A DNA stretch of 64,000 nucleotides from Calditrichales bacterium MX18-03 (lineage in GTDB: Bacteria > Bacillota > Clostridia > Lutisporales > Lutisporaceae), in contig JAJGRE010000006.1 of assembly GCA_021083345.1 (NCBI GenBank), positions 124,001 to 188,000 of the forward strand, written 5' to 3'. This document shows positions 43,252 to 51,813 of the stretch, one piece after another. The notes beneath the pieces were generated by a model. That model did no database searches. It was given only the letters and a program-made list of their open reading frames with translations, and was not told the DNA's origin. Position numbers and translations under genes: made by a program. Numbering within the stretch: position 1 is the first letter of the stretch; each line of letters starts with the position of its first letter.

Positions 43252-44436
43252 CTATTGACCGCCATACAACTCGTTAACAGCCTTTTCGATCCTTTCCAGA
43301 CCTTCTTTGATCATCGCCCTGGGGGAAGCTACGTTCATCCGTATGAAGCCGCTTCCCTCTGCACCGAACCAGGTGCCTCCATCAAGCGCTACCTTGGCCC
43401 TTTCCAGCATCAGGTCGTTCAGGGCCTTATCGTCCAGTCCCAACTCCCTGCAATCCAGCCAAACCAGATACGTCCCTTGGGGTTTGTTGGGCTTGATCCG
43501 GGGAATGTGCCTGCTGCAATAGTCCGCAACATAGTCGATATTGTCCTTCAGGTAGATCAGCAGCTGGTCAAGCCACTCTTCGCCTTCCCGGTATGCGGCT
43601 TCCACCGCTACCAGGCTGAAGCAGTTGTTGCGCCGGATGTCCAGAATGCCCATCAGCTTTTCGAATCTTTCATAGTCCTTCCGCTCGGGAAGAATTGCAA
43701 AGGACGCCTGGAGCCCGGCCAGATTGAAGGGCTTGGTGGCAGAAAAGCAGGTGATGGAATGCTTTGCAAATTCCTCACTGATGGATGCAAAGGGGATGTA
43801 TCTGTGCTCACCGGTAATAATATCTCCATGAATCTCATCGGACAGTATTTTGATCTGATGCTTGAGACAGATGTCTCCAAGCCTGGTCAGCTCTTCCTTG
43901 GTCCAGACCCGTCCGACCGGATTATGGGGATTGCTGAGGATCAGAAATTTCACTTTGTCATCAATTTTCTTTTCCAGATCTTCATAGTCCATAACATATT
44001 CATCGCCCACCCTTTTCAAGGGGTTCAGCACCAACTCCCGACCGTTATCCCGCACCAGGTCGAAGAAAGGGTAGTATACGGGGGGCTGTATGATGATCTT
44101 GTCTCCCGGCTGGGTGAACTCTCTCATGATAACGCTGATGGTGGTGCAGACTCCTGGGCTGTGGAGAATCCATTCCTTCTTAATGTCCCAATTGTGCCTT
44201 CTTTTGTACCAGCTGCACATTTCCTTGAAATAGGAATCGTGCCGTGTGGTATAACCGAAAACACCCTGGTCCGCCCGCCTTGCTATCGCGTCCAGAATGG
44301 GCTGCGCCGACTTGAAGTCCATATCCGCAACCCACATCGGCAGCAAATCCGCCCTGCCGAATTTGGTCTCCAACTCGTCATACTTGGCTGCATCATTCAG
44401 GCTTCTATCTATGACGGTATCAAAATCATATTTCAT
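43252..44436 (-). CDS. patB: PatB/MalY-type C-S lyase (cystathionine beta-lyase-like aminotransferase)
   Basis: A 394-residue fold-type I PLP enzyme. MWVADMDFKSAQPILDAI, GVFGYTTRHDSYFKEM and HSPGVCTTISVIM are MalY/PatB signatures; the PLP Lys is in SATKPFNLAGLQ, and LSNPHNPVGRVW and LSDEIHGDII hold the cofactor Asn and Asp. PatB-type enzymes cleave C-S bonds in cystathionine and cysteine conjugates to pyruvate, ammonia and a thiol. The ATG after GAGGAGG is used, not the upstream in-frame ATG, which overlaps the leader. It is the first gene after the sigma-54 promoter and leads the operon patB-livK-H-M-G-F-dcyD. Confidence 0.88.
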   Translation of the reverse strand: MKYDFDTVIDRSLNDAAKYDELETKFGRADLLPMWVADMDFKSAQPILDAIARRADQGVFGYTTRHDSYFKEMCSWYKRRHNWDIKKEWILHSPGVCTTISVIMREFTQPGDKIIIQPPVYYPFFDLVRDNGRELVLNPLKRVGDEYVMDYEDLEKKIDDKVKFLILSNPHNPVGRVWTKEELTRLGDICLKHQIKILSDEIHGDIITGEHRYIPFASISEEFAKHSITCFSATKPFNLAGLQASFAILPERKDYERFEKLMGILDIRRNNCFSLVAVEAAYREGEEWLDQLLIYLKDNIDYVADYCSRHIPRIKPNKPQGTYLVWLDCRELGLDDKALNDLMLERAKVALDGGTWFGAEGSGFIRMNVASPRAMIKEGLERIEKAVNELYGGQ

Positions 44437-44480
44437 TGTATCCTCCTCTCCCATAAAACCTTTATTCTTCATATATAGTT

Positions 44481-44498
44481 AAGCAATGGTTGTGCCAA
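44481..44498 (-). promoter_or_regulatory. Sigma-54 (-24/-12) promoter of patB-liv-dcyD
   Basis: On the minus strand TTGGCACAACCATTGCTT, a full match to TGGCAC-N5-TTGCT with the invariant GG and GC in register. It lies about 45 bases before the patB start codon and directly downstream of an enhancer-binding protein gene. Repeated TGCCAA boxes a few tens of bases upstream could be the activator site. Confidence 0.9.
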
Positions 44499-44589
44499 CT
44501 CAAAACCACCTTGGCATCAGGCCTTTTGGCACTTTCTCCTTCTTTTTCGGAGGCAAACCGGGTTGTATGGGTTAATTATATCACCCGTT

Positions 44590-46650
44590 TCACCCGATTG
44601 ACAATGCTTCCAGTACGCTTATGCCTAACTCGGTGATTTGCGTCCCGCCTCTGCCGTTTGACAGGCTTATCAGTCCGTAGGCCTTCAGCAGGTTCAGCAT
44701 TCCCCTTACTTCATTTTCAGATAAAAAAGTTCCTCTTTCCTCCGCCAGTGCCACAAGACTTCTTCTTCCCACCCTGTGCCTGAGCCTCATGCTGTTTTCC
44801 AGGCATTCCAAAAGAAGCATATACTTCTTTTCCTGGGGTCGGATCTCGGCCCATAACCTGTTGATCAAGTCCCACTCCGAATCCTTCAATTTTCTTGGCT
44901 CGTGCAACTCCTGGCCCATAAAGGGAATATCCCCGATGTCAATGACCTTCTTGCCGAGGTGTGCCAGAAATTCCACGCAGTTGCGGAGTTCCCTCACATT
45001 GCCTTCCCAACTGCAGCTTTCAAATGCCCTCATAGCGTCCTGCGTCAGAGTATAATCAACTTCCAGCTCCTTTTTTATCCGTTCAGCCAGTAGAAGGATA
45101 TCTTCCCGTCTGTTTCTCAGCGGAATGGTTCTCAGGGGAAGCACATTGAGCCGGTAGTAAAGGTCCTTTCTGAATTTCCCTTGCTCCGCCAGCTTCTTCA
45201 GATCATTGTTTGTGGAGGTGATGATCCGGATATCGATTTTGATGACCCGGTCTCCTCCGATCCGCATGACCTCCCGCTCCTGTATCACGCGGAGCAGCCT
45301 GGCCTGAAGATTCAGCGCCATTTCTCCGATCTCGTCCAGGAACAGTGTTCCTTGATGAGCCAGCTCAAACAGGCCGATTTTGCCGCCCTTCCTGGCACCG
45401 GTAAAGGAGCCTTCCTCATAGCCGAAAAGCTCGCTTTCCAGCAGGCTTTCAGGCAGTGCGGCGCAATTCACGGCTACGAACTGAAAATCCTTCCGCCGCG
45501 ACGCATTGTGTATGGCCTGGGCAAAAAGCTCCTTGCCGGTCCCGCTTTCCCCGCTGATCAGCACGGAGGAATCGGATCTGGCCATTCTGGCTGCAATGTT
45601 TTTCAGCTCCACCATTTCCGGGCTTTTTCCTGCGATATCCTCGAACCGGTATCTGGCTTTATGCCCTTTTCCGATATACTGCAGCCTGAGCTTGTGCTGG
45701 TTCCGCTCCTGCTCTGTGAACTCGTTGATGATGGCCAATGCTCCGGTGGTTTTTCTGGAAACCATGACCGGCACCACAGTGGTAGACACGTCGCTATCGT
45801 TGATCTTGACCAGCGTTGCTTTAACCGGCTCCCCTGTTTCCAATACCTGACCAAAGGGTATCTGCGGAAGGATCTCCTCTATGTTTTTTCCCAGCACCTC
45901 TTCCTTTTCATAACCGGTAATACTCTCCGCCCTCTTATTGAATGCATGGACCGAGCCCCCTGCGTCCACTCCGATGATCCCGTCATCCAGCACATTGAGC
46001 AGGCTGTCCATTTCGCTCTCCAGGGTATTGGTCCGCCCCAGCAGCGCCTGCAGCCCCGACCGGTGGGACTTGAGGCTTTCCAAATGATCGATGAAATGCT
46101 CCTCCTGCAATAAATGCTCCATATTCAGCTTCACGGCCATATCCACCAGCGTGCCGGTATCCAGCACCCGATGCCCTATGTCGATAACCCGTCTCACAAA
46201 TTCAGGCACGTACTGCGTTTCACCGGGTGTAACGGCGTACTCGGCATGCGGAAAGTCTGCAAGGCCGGGATAAACCGGAAAAAACTCCACGTGGTTGATG
46301 TCCAGTTGGTTGAACAGCGCGATGGTTTCCATGGTCATTTCGCTGCTGTAGTTAACTACCATGACCTTCTCCCCGGCAGGGATACTCATGATCTGCGCAT
46401 ACTGCAGCTCATTGATGGTAGGGTTGATGATGACTACCTTGCTGTGTGGTGTAATGAACTTCTTTATGTTGATATAGACAGAATATAAGGATATCAATAT
46501 CAGATCCGCTTCAATGGTCCTATCGATCCTATCCGCATCAAAGGAGTAGGTGACAATATTGATTTTCTCTCCGAACAGCTTCTTTAGCTGCTTTGCATGT
46601 GCCTGGGCCACACCGGACCACAGCGTCACAACGGCCACTTTCTTGTGCAC
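44590..46650 (-). CDS. Sigma-54-dependent enhancer-binding protein (EBP1)
   Basis: A 686-residue activator. Residues 1-200 form an unrecognised sensor domain shared with the EBP at 47724 (shared pattern: AVTPG...FVPE...VIDIGxR). Residues ~215-320 are a PAS domain (GIIGVDAGGSVHAFNKRAESITG). The AAA+ domain follows: Walker A GESGTGKE, ESELFGYEEGSFTGARKGG with the sigma-54-contacting GSFTGA loop, FLDEIGEM and NVRELRNCVE. The C-terminus is not a Fis helix-turn-helix but a winged-helix-like stretch (RRSLVALAEERGTFLSENEVRGMLNLL is the core region, at residues ~620-650). GTG start after GGGGGTGG. It most likely activates the adjacent -24/-12 promoter of the patB-liv operon in response to an amino acid. 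Confidence 0.9.
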   Translation of the reverse strand: MHKKVAVVTLWSGVAQAHAKQLKKLFGEKINIVTYSFDADRIDRTIEADLILISLYSVYINIKKFITPHSKVVIINPTINELQYAQIMSIPAGEKVMVVNYSSEMTMETIALFNQLDINHVEFFPVYPGLADFPHAEYAVTPGETQYVPEFVRRVIDIGHRVLDTGTLVDMAVKLNMEHLLQEEHFIDHLESLKSHRSGLQALLGRTNTLESEMDSLLNVLDDGIIGVDAGGSVHAFNKRAESITGYEKEEVLGKNIEEILPQIPFGQVLETGEPVKATLVKINDSDVSTTVVPVMVSRKTTGALAIINEFTEQERNQHKLRLQYIGKGHKARYRFEDIAGKSPEMVELKNIAARMARSDSSVLISGESGTGKELFAQAIHNASRRKDFQFVAVNCAALPESLLESELFGYEEGSFTGARKGGKIGLFELAHQGTLFLDEIGEMALNLQARLLRVIQEREVMRIGGDRVIKIDIRIITSTNNDLKKLAEQGKFRKDLYYRLNVLPLRTIPLRNRREDILLLAERIKKELEVDYTLTQDAMRAFESCSWEGNVRELRNCVEFLAHLGKKVIDIGDIPFMGQELHEPRKLKDSEWDLINRLWAEIRPQEKKYMLLLECLENSMRLRHRVGRRSLVALAEERGTFLSENEVRGMLNLLKAYGLISLSNGRGGTQITELGISVLEALSIG

Positions 46651-46668
46651 TTCAAGCCACCCCCCTCA

Positions 46669-47553
46669 TTATTTACCGGAATAAAAGAGCAGATAGTCTT
46701 CTGTGTTAGCTTTCCAATACGCATCCTTGTGCTCCCCCGGCATAAAGTGGTATTCCACCGCCACTTTCTTTTCCTTCAAGATCCTGAAGAGCATTTCACT
46801 TCCGTCATAAAAGCCATATTGGTCTTTGTCGCCGCAATCCAGATAGACCTTCAAAGCCGTCAGGTCCTTATCCCGAGCGATCAGGAGCGGGTCTCTGTCC
46901 CTTCTGACACTTTCGTTGGGATAGATCATATTCCTGACAACTGCAACCTCCGGTGTCCCTTCCAGCAATATGCCCGGACTGTGGCCGCCGACCCTGCTGA
47001 ACATGTCCACATGGGTAAAGGCAGTATACAGCGCAATATAGCCACCCATGGACAACCCGCCTATGTACCTTTTTTCTCTTGAGGCGTCAGTACTGAAATG
47101 TATATCAATGTAAGGAACCACCTCTCTGGTGAGGTAGTCCCGGTATCGCCCTTTATTCAGGCTGTTGTGAGGCGGTGTGCCCAATACTGCCGGAAACTCG
47201 GAGGAGTTCACACCCCAGCCGTTGTCCACCTGCGGCGCGACAATGATCAAAGGTTCTATCCTCCCGCTGTCAATGAGCCTATCCGCAGCCTTGCCAAGCT
47301 CCAGATTCACCATCCAGGCATCCTCATTCTGACCATAGCCGTGGATCATATAAAGCACCGGGTACTTGGTTCTGCTGCTGTACCCCTTTGGTAAATACAC
47401 ATTCAGATTCATTTCCTTCTGAAGGTATTTGCTTTCCATGGTCACTTTCTTGACCACCGAGGGTATATTAGCCGCACCACCGACGCATCCGTTTATTGCA
47501 AGGAGCATCATGCATGTCAGTGCGATACTAAGAATATGCTTTATTATCTGCAT
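46669..47553 (-). CDS. Esterase D/feruloyl esterase-like lipoprotein
   Basis: A 294-residue alpha/beta hydrolase of the 'putative esterase' family. The N-terminus is a signal peptide with lipobox INGC (Cys23), so it should be anchored outside the membrane. VYLPKGYSSRTKYPVLYMIHGYG, the nucleophile GLSMGGYIALYTA and a final His in PGEHKDAYW are the family's core. Substrate is an ester, possibly a feruloyl or acetyl-carbohydrate, not defined. AAGGAGG is eight bases before the ATG. EBP1 follows 18 bases after its stop, so the two may be co-transcribed. Confidence 0.82.
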   Translation of the reverse strand: MQIIKHILSIALTCMMLLAINGCVGGAANIPSVVKKVTMESKYLQKEMNLNVYLPKGYSSRTKYPVLYMIHGYGQNEDAWMVNLELGKAADRLIDSGRIEPLIIVAPQVDNGWGVNSSEFPAVLGTPPHNSLNKGRYRDYLTREVVPYIDIHFSTDASREKRYIGGLSMGGYIALYTAFTHVDMFSRVGGHSPGILLEGTPEVAVVRNMIYPNESVRRDRDPLLIARDKDLTALKVYLDCGDKDQYGFYDGSEMLFRILKEKKVAVEYHFMPGEHKDAYWKANTEDYLLFYSGK

Positions 47554-47723
47554 GAGCGCTTCCTCCTTTGCTGTTTTACCCTATTATATAGAAATTTCTT
47601 ATAGGTTTCAAGTTGGTGGGACGCAAGGGTTCTAAAGGTTGGGGCAATATGCAGTAAATGTAATTTACGGATTGTTATTCTTGCTGCTTTGTAATATCAT
47701 GAAGGAAATAACGCAGGGAGCTG

Positions 47724-49733
47724 ATGCCGCCTATGAAAAAGATTATTGTCATTGCAATCGAAAAAAAAGCCGCTGAGAAGTATGTGGAAAACCTGAAATA
47801 TTTTTTCCAGGAATATGCCCGCGTTGAAGGCATCAGCATCAAGGAAAGCAGCATAACCAAAAAGGTGGATGCCGATGTTATCGTCATTTCCAACCAGACC
47901 ATCCTCAATTATGCCAAGGATTATATGCCGGACAATTCCCAAGTCGTTTACGTAGACATCTCCTTTTACAAGCACGATATTGAACAGCTTAACGGCATTC
48001 CCAAGGAAACAAGGGTTCTGCTGGTTGATTATAAGGAATATATGGCCATATCGCTGGCCGCCCTAATTAACGAATTCGGAATACAGCATATAGATTTCAT
48101 CCCTTATGCACCTGGCATGCGTATCAAAAACATGGAAGGGGTGGATCTGGCGGTCACTCCCGGTCTGCATGAGTTTGTGCCGGAGGGTATCAACGGTGTT
48201 ATCGATATCGGATACCGGAAAATCGATGTGGCCACTATCAACAGCATCGCTGCCAAGCTGGGAATCAACAATGCCCGGCTGAATGAAAAAATGATCGAGT
48301 ATGCAGAAGATTTGTGCCATAAGAGCCACGGTATCACAGGCATCCTCAAGAACCTGAAGGAGGACCAGATCCATATCGATACCGTCCTGGAAAGTATTGA
48401 TGACGGGGTCATCATAACAGATAAGCAAAACAACATCCTGCACTGCAGCAAATACATTTGCAAGCTTCTGAGCAAAAGCGGCTGCCGCGACCATACCTGC
48501 CCTCCCAATATACACCCCATCTGTATGAAGCTCTTGAAAATGGGCAAGGCGGAAAACCAGATCCTGAAATTGGACGAGGGACGCCTGCATGTCAATGTGC
48601 TGGTAACCAAAAAGGTGCTGAAGCTCTATGACCGCACAGAAAGCGCCATCATCATCATAAAAGATGCCGAAAAAATCCAAAAGATGGAGATTGGCATCCG
48701 AAAAAGCCTCCTGGAAAAAGGGTATGCCGCAAAATTCACATTTGACCACATCGTACACCAGGGTACCGCCATGTCAAAAGTGATCGAGCGGGCGAAAAGA
48801 ATTGCTTTGATCGACGCAACCACCCTTATCGTCGGAGATACGGGCACGGGCAAGGAATTGCTTGCTCACGCCATCCATAACAGCTCCAACCGCAAGAACA
48901 ACCCTTTTGTCGCCATCAACTGTGCAGCCATATCGGAAAACCTGTTGGAAAGCGAGTTGTTCGGTTATGAGGAAGGCTCCTTCACCGGTGCAAGGAAAGG
49001 CGGAAAAAAAGGCTTGTTCGAATTGGCCCACAGCGGGACCATCTTCCTGGATGAGCTGGGCAACATACCTCAAACGATGCAGGTGAAGCTGCTGCGCGTG
49101 CTGCAGGAAAAGGAAGTCATGCGGATCGGAGGGGTGAGCCTTGTCCCAGTGAACGTGCGGGTCATTGCCGCCACCAACGAAAACCTGGAGGAGCTGGTGG
49201 CAAAAGGCGTCTTCAGGAAGGACCTGTACTACCGGATCAACAATTTCATCATCAGCCTGCCTTCTCTCAAGACCCGTAAGGATGATATCCCGGTCATCAT
49301 AAAATCCATCATGGATGAGCATCGTTGCGACAAACAAATTGATGATGCGCTGATGGACTTTCTGGTTCATTTTGAGTGGAAAGGGAACATACGGGAGCTG
49401 AGAAACTGCGTAGAGTATTTGGTTTTTATGGGTGGAAAGAGACTTTCACTGGAGGATCTGCCGGCCTATATGAGGCAGAATGAAGATAAACCGGTCGGAT
49501 CGGGGGTGCAAGTCTTTGATGAATTGTTCGAAGCCGAGCAAGTGGTGGCAAGAAAGATACTGGAAATATGCAAGTACCGGAAAATCGGCAGAAGAGGCTT
49601 GCAGAAAATGATCCTTGAGCAGGGCTACGATATATCCGAATATAAGCTGAGACGGCTGCTGGAATATCTCAAAGCCAGAAAGCTTATCCGCTTCGGACAG
49701 GGTAGAGAGGGCATCACATTGATTCACCCCTAA
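47724..49733 (+). CDS. Sigma-54-dependent enhancer-binding protein (EBP2)
   Basis: A 669-residue paralogue of EBP1 with the same layout: an unrecognised N-terminal domain (residues 1-190, with DLAVTPGLHEFVPEG and VIDIGYRKIDV), a PAS-like domain (GVIITDKQNNILHCSKYI) that contains extra Cys residues, the AAA+ domain (GDTGTGKELLAHAIH, GSFTGARKGGKKGL, FLDELGNI, GNIRELRNCVEYL) and a winged-helix-like C-terminus (GRRGLQKMILEQGYDIS). It should activate the -24/-12 promoter at 49949 just downstream. The PAS Cys cluster (CKLLSKSGCRDHTCPP with a further Cys) hints at redox or metal sensing. Two possible ATG starts, codons 1 and 4. Confidence 0.9.
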   Translation: MPPMKKIIVIAIEKKAAEKYVENLKYFFQEYARVEGISIKESSITKKVDADVIVISNQTILNYAKDYMPDNSQVVYVDISFYKHDIEQLNGIPKETRVLLVDYKEYMAISLAALINEFGIQHIDFIPYAPGMRIKNMEGVDLAVTPGLHEFVPEGINGVIDIGYRKIDVATINSIAAKLGINNARLNEKMIEYAEDLCHKSHGITGILKNLKEDQIHIDTVLESIDDGVIITDKQNNILHCSKYICKLLSKSGCRDHTCPPNIHPICMKLLKMGKAENQILKLDEGRLHVNVLVTKKVLKLYDRTESAIIIIKDAEKIQKMEIGIRKSLLEKGYAAKFTFDHIVHQGTAMSKVIERAKRIALIDATTLIVGDTGTGKELLAHAIHNSSNRKNNPFVAINCAAISENLLESELFGYEEGSFTGARKGGKKGLFELAHSGTIFLDELGNIPQTMQVKLLRVLQEKEVMRIGGVSLVPVNVRVIAATNENLEELVAKGVFRKDLYYRINNFIISLPSLKTRKDDIPVIIKSIMDEHRCDKQIDDALMDFLVHFEWKGNIRELRNCVEYLVFMGGKRLSLEDLPAYMRQNEDKPVGSGVQVFDELFEAEQVVARKILEICKYRKIGRRGLQKMILEQGYDISEYKLRRLLEYLKARKLIRFGQGREGITLIHP

Positions 49734-49772
49734 CCTCATATACATATTTCATACGCTACAACGGGATGTTTT

Positions 49773-49822
49773 GCGGGATGATTTACGGGATATTGCATCC
49801 TGTAAATCATCCCGTTTATTTT
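49773..49822 (+). terminator. Terminator of EBP2
   Basis: A long stem, CGGGATGATTTACGGGAT with ATCCTGTAAATCATCCCG, then TTTATTTT. The left arm repeats a CGGGATG motif already present 15 bases earlier. Confidence 0.85.
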
Positions 49823-49948
49823 GTATCTATCGCCATGCCTCTGTTCTCACCGGTCTACTTCTTTCGTTCAGTCTGATAAACCCGCACTGTACCGCCCTAG
49901 TCCTTCTGCAGCAGCAAGTAAAAGAAAAAAATATAAACAATCAGAATA

Positions 49949-49965
49949 TTGGCACAGCCTTTGCA
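49949..49965 (+). promoter_or_regulatory. Sigma-54 (-24/-12) promoter of the desuccinylase-DUF5058-M20 operon
   Basis: TTGGCACAGCCTTTGCA matches TGGCAC-N5-TTGC exactly. It lies about 72 bases before the first start codon. A palindrome ACTGTACAGT at about 49981 sits between promoter and gene. Confidence 0.9.
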
Positions 49966-50036
49966 CTATTAATATAACATACTGTACAGTTATCGTTGCG
50001 CAATCCATTTCAGATGCTGTAAGGAGGCAAAACATC

Positions 50037-51023
50037 ATGCAGAAGAAAATCGTGTTGGACGACATCGTAAACGTCCGCGGGAACAGGACGGACGGGTTTA
50101 TCAACTTCGGGCTCAAGCCAGACGGCTCGAAATTCCGGATTCCTGTTACCATTATCGAAGGTGAGCGGGAAGGTCCCACCCTCCTGGTGGATGCTTGCAC
50201 CCATGGGGATGAATATGAAGGTGCAGAAGCCATCATCAAGCTGTCAAAGGATCTGGAAGCTGCGTCGTTTTCCGGCACCTTTGTCGGCGTACCCGCACTG
50301 AACTTTGAAGCCTTCAGCTTCATCAGCCGGTCTTCCGTCACCGACGATATCAACCTCAACCGGATTTTCCCGGGAAACAGTGAGACTTATATCACCCAGC
50401 GTCTGGCTAACATCTACATGGAACGGGTCGTGAAGCACGTGGATTTTGTCATCACCTTCCACGGCGGCGGCGATGTCCTGCATCTGGAGCCCATCATCGG
50501 CTACCTGCCGGGGGACGATGCACTAGGCAGGCAGGCTTACGAAGCGGCTAAAGCCTTCAATGTGAAGTATACCTGGCGGATGCAGAATCTTCCTTTTGAC
50601 GGTGTTACCTCAATGGCTTACAAGAACATACTGGGCATTCCCGCCATCCTGCCCGAAGTGGGATCCCATTGCAGCCGTCTCTATGACAGGGAGAAAAATG
50701 TGAAGCTATGCTATGACGGGTTGCTCAATGTGATGCGTTATCTCAAGATGCAGGAGGGTGAAGCCCCGGAGCAAGTGGAGCAGATGGACGTAGAGCTGCA
50801 CTATTTACACGCTTCCAACGGCGGCATTCAGAGGCTTTGCAAAAAAGAAAATGAGATCGTCGGGGAAGGAGCGGTATTGGGCGAAATCACCGATATTTTC
50901 GGAAACAAGATAGAGGAACTGAAAGCACCCTATCCGGGGGTGGTCATCGGCTTTTGGAGCGTGCCGGTCATCCGGCCCGGAGATTGGTGGTTCCTGTATG
51001 CTAAGATCCTGGACCGGCAATAG
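50037..51023 (+). CDS. Succinylglutamate desuccinylase/aspartoacylase family zinc hydrolase
   Basis: A 328-residue M14-related enzyme. The zinc ligands are His56 and Glu59 in DACTHGDEYEG and His142 in ITFHGGGD; the substrate-binding motif INLNRIFPG replaces the usual DLNRxFPG. The C-terminal ~85 residues form the beta-barrel tail of AstE/ASPA-like proteins. Such enzymes remove an acyl group from N-acyl amino acids. The ATG is nine bases after AAGGAGG. First gene of a sigma-54 operon with two membrane proteins and an M20 amidohydrolase, so an imported N-acylated or conjugated amino acid is the probable substrate. Confidence 0.85.
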   Translation: MQKKIVLDDIVNVRGNRTDGFINFGLKPDGSKFRIPVTIIEGEREGPTLLVDACTHGDEYEGAEAIIKLSKDLEAASFSGTFVGVPALNFEAFSFISRSSVTDDINLNRIFPGNSETYITQRLANIYMERVVKHVDFVITFHGGGDVLHLEPIIGYLPGDDALGRQAYEAAKAFNVKYTWRMQNLPFDGVTSMAYKNILGIPAILPEVGSHCSRLYDREKNVKLCYDGLLNVMRYLKMQEGEAPEQVEQMDVELHYLHASNGGIQRLCKKENEIVGEGAVLGEITDIFGNKIEELKAPYPGVVIGFWSVPVIRPGDWWFLYAKILDRQ

Positions 51024-51096
51024 CACCACGCCCAGTGGTGTTAATATATAAAAGTGAAAAAATCTCCATTCAAAAAGAGAGGGGGCTAATTAGATT

Positions 51097-51792
51097 ATGG
51101 ATTACTTAGCAATTGCCAACAGCCCGTTAATGTGGATTTCCTGCGGGCTTTGTGTGGGCCTCGTATTGCTCCAGTCGGCATTATTTGTACAACGGTCTTT
51201 TTCCGTCGGTAAAAAAATGGAAATTACAGATGCACAGTTCAAAAGTGCGATCAAGAGCAGCTTTACTGCTTCTCTCGGACCTTCCCTTGCCATCCTGGCA
51301 GGTATGGTGTCGCTTCTGGTCGCCATGGGCGGACCGGTTTCCTGGTTCCGGTTGTCATATATCGGCTCGGTCGCTTATGAACTGATGGCAGCTGGCTTCG
51401 GCGCCAAAGCCGTAGGCGTCACCTTAGGCGGACCCGACATGAATGCCACCGCCTTTGCCTGCGGAATCTGGACCATGACCCTGGGCTCCATCGGCTGGGT
51501 TTTGTTTACGGCTTTGGCAACGCCTAAGCTGGATAAATTCAGACACGTCCTGGCAGGCGGCAAAAAGGCAGCTCTTCCCATCATATCCGCGGGCGCAATG
51601 TGCGGTGCCTTCGCTTATTTAAGTCTGGACAGAGTATTCCGTTTCGATAAGCAGACCACAGCCGCTATCGTAGGATTCGCTGTCATGGCAGCATTTATGA
51701 TCTACAACAAGAAGCACCAGAAGCAGTGGATCAAGGAGTGGGCCTTTACCATCTCCATGTTTGTGGGTATGTTTGTATCCGTTATGATATAG
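51097..51792 (+). CDS. DUF5058 family membrane protein
   Basis: A 231-residue protein with about six membrane helices. It begins with MDYLAIANSPLMWISCGLCVG and contains a conserved-looking GAKAVGVTLGGPDMNATAFA loop and FSVGKKMEITDAQFKSAI. I recognise it as DUF5058, for which I know no assigned function. It is followed 21 bases later by a second membrane protein of similar size, and together they are flanked by two hydrolases. I infer a two-component secondary transporter for the substrate of those hydrolases; no ATPase or binding protein is in the operon. Confidence 0.75.
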   Translation: MDYLAIANSPLMWISCGLCVGLVLLQSALFVQRSFSVGKKMEITDAQFKSAIKSSFTASLGPSLAILAGMVSLLVAMGGPVSWFRLSYIGSVAYELMAAGFGAKAVGVTLGGPDMNATAFACGIWTMTLGSIGWVLFTALATPKLDKFRHVLAGGKKAALPIISAGAMCGAFAYLSLDRVFRFDKQTTAAIVGFAVMAAFMIYNKKHQKQWIKEWAFTISMFVGMFVSVMI

Positions 51793-51813
51793 GAAAGAAA
51801 GGAGAGAAATAGC

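Noticed and set aside
43255-44478. A 407-codon open frame on the plus strand opposite patB
   Set aside because: It is the complement of a gene with full PLP-enzyme motifs, has no family signature and no ribosome site; long antisense frames are common opposite GC-rich genes.
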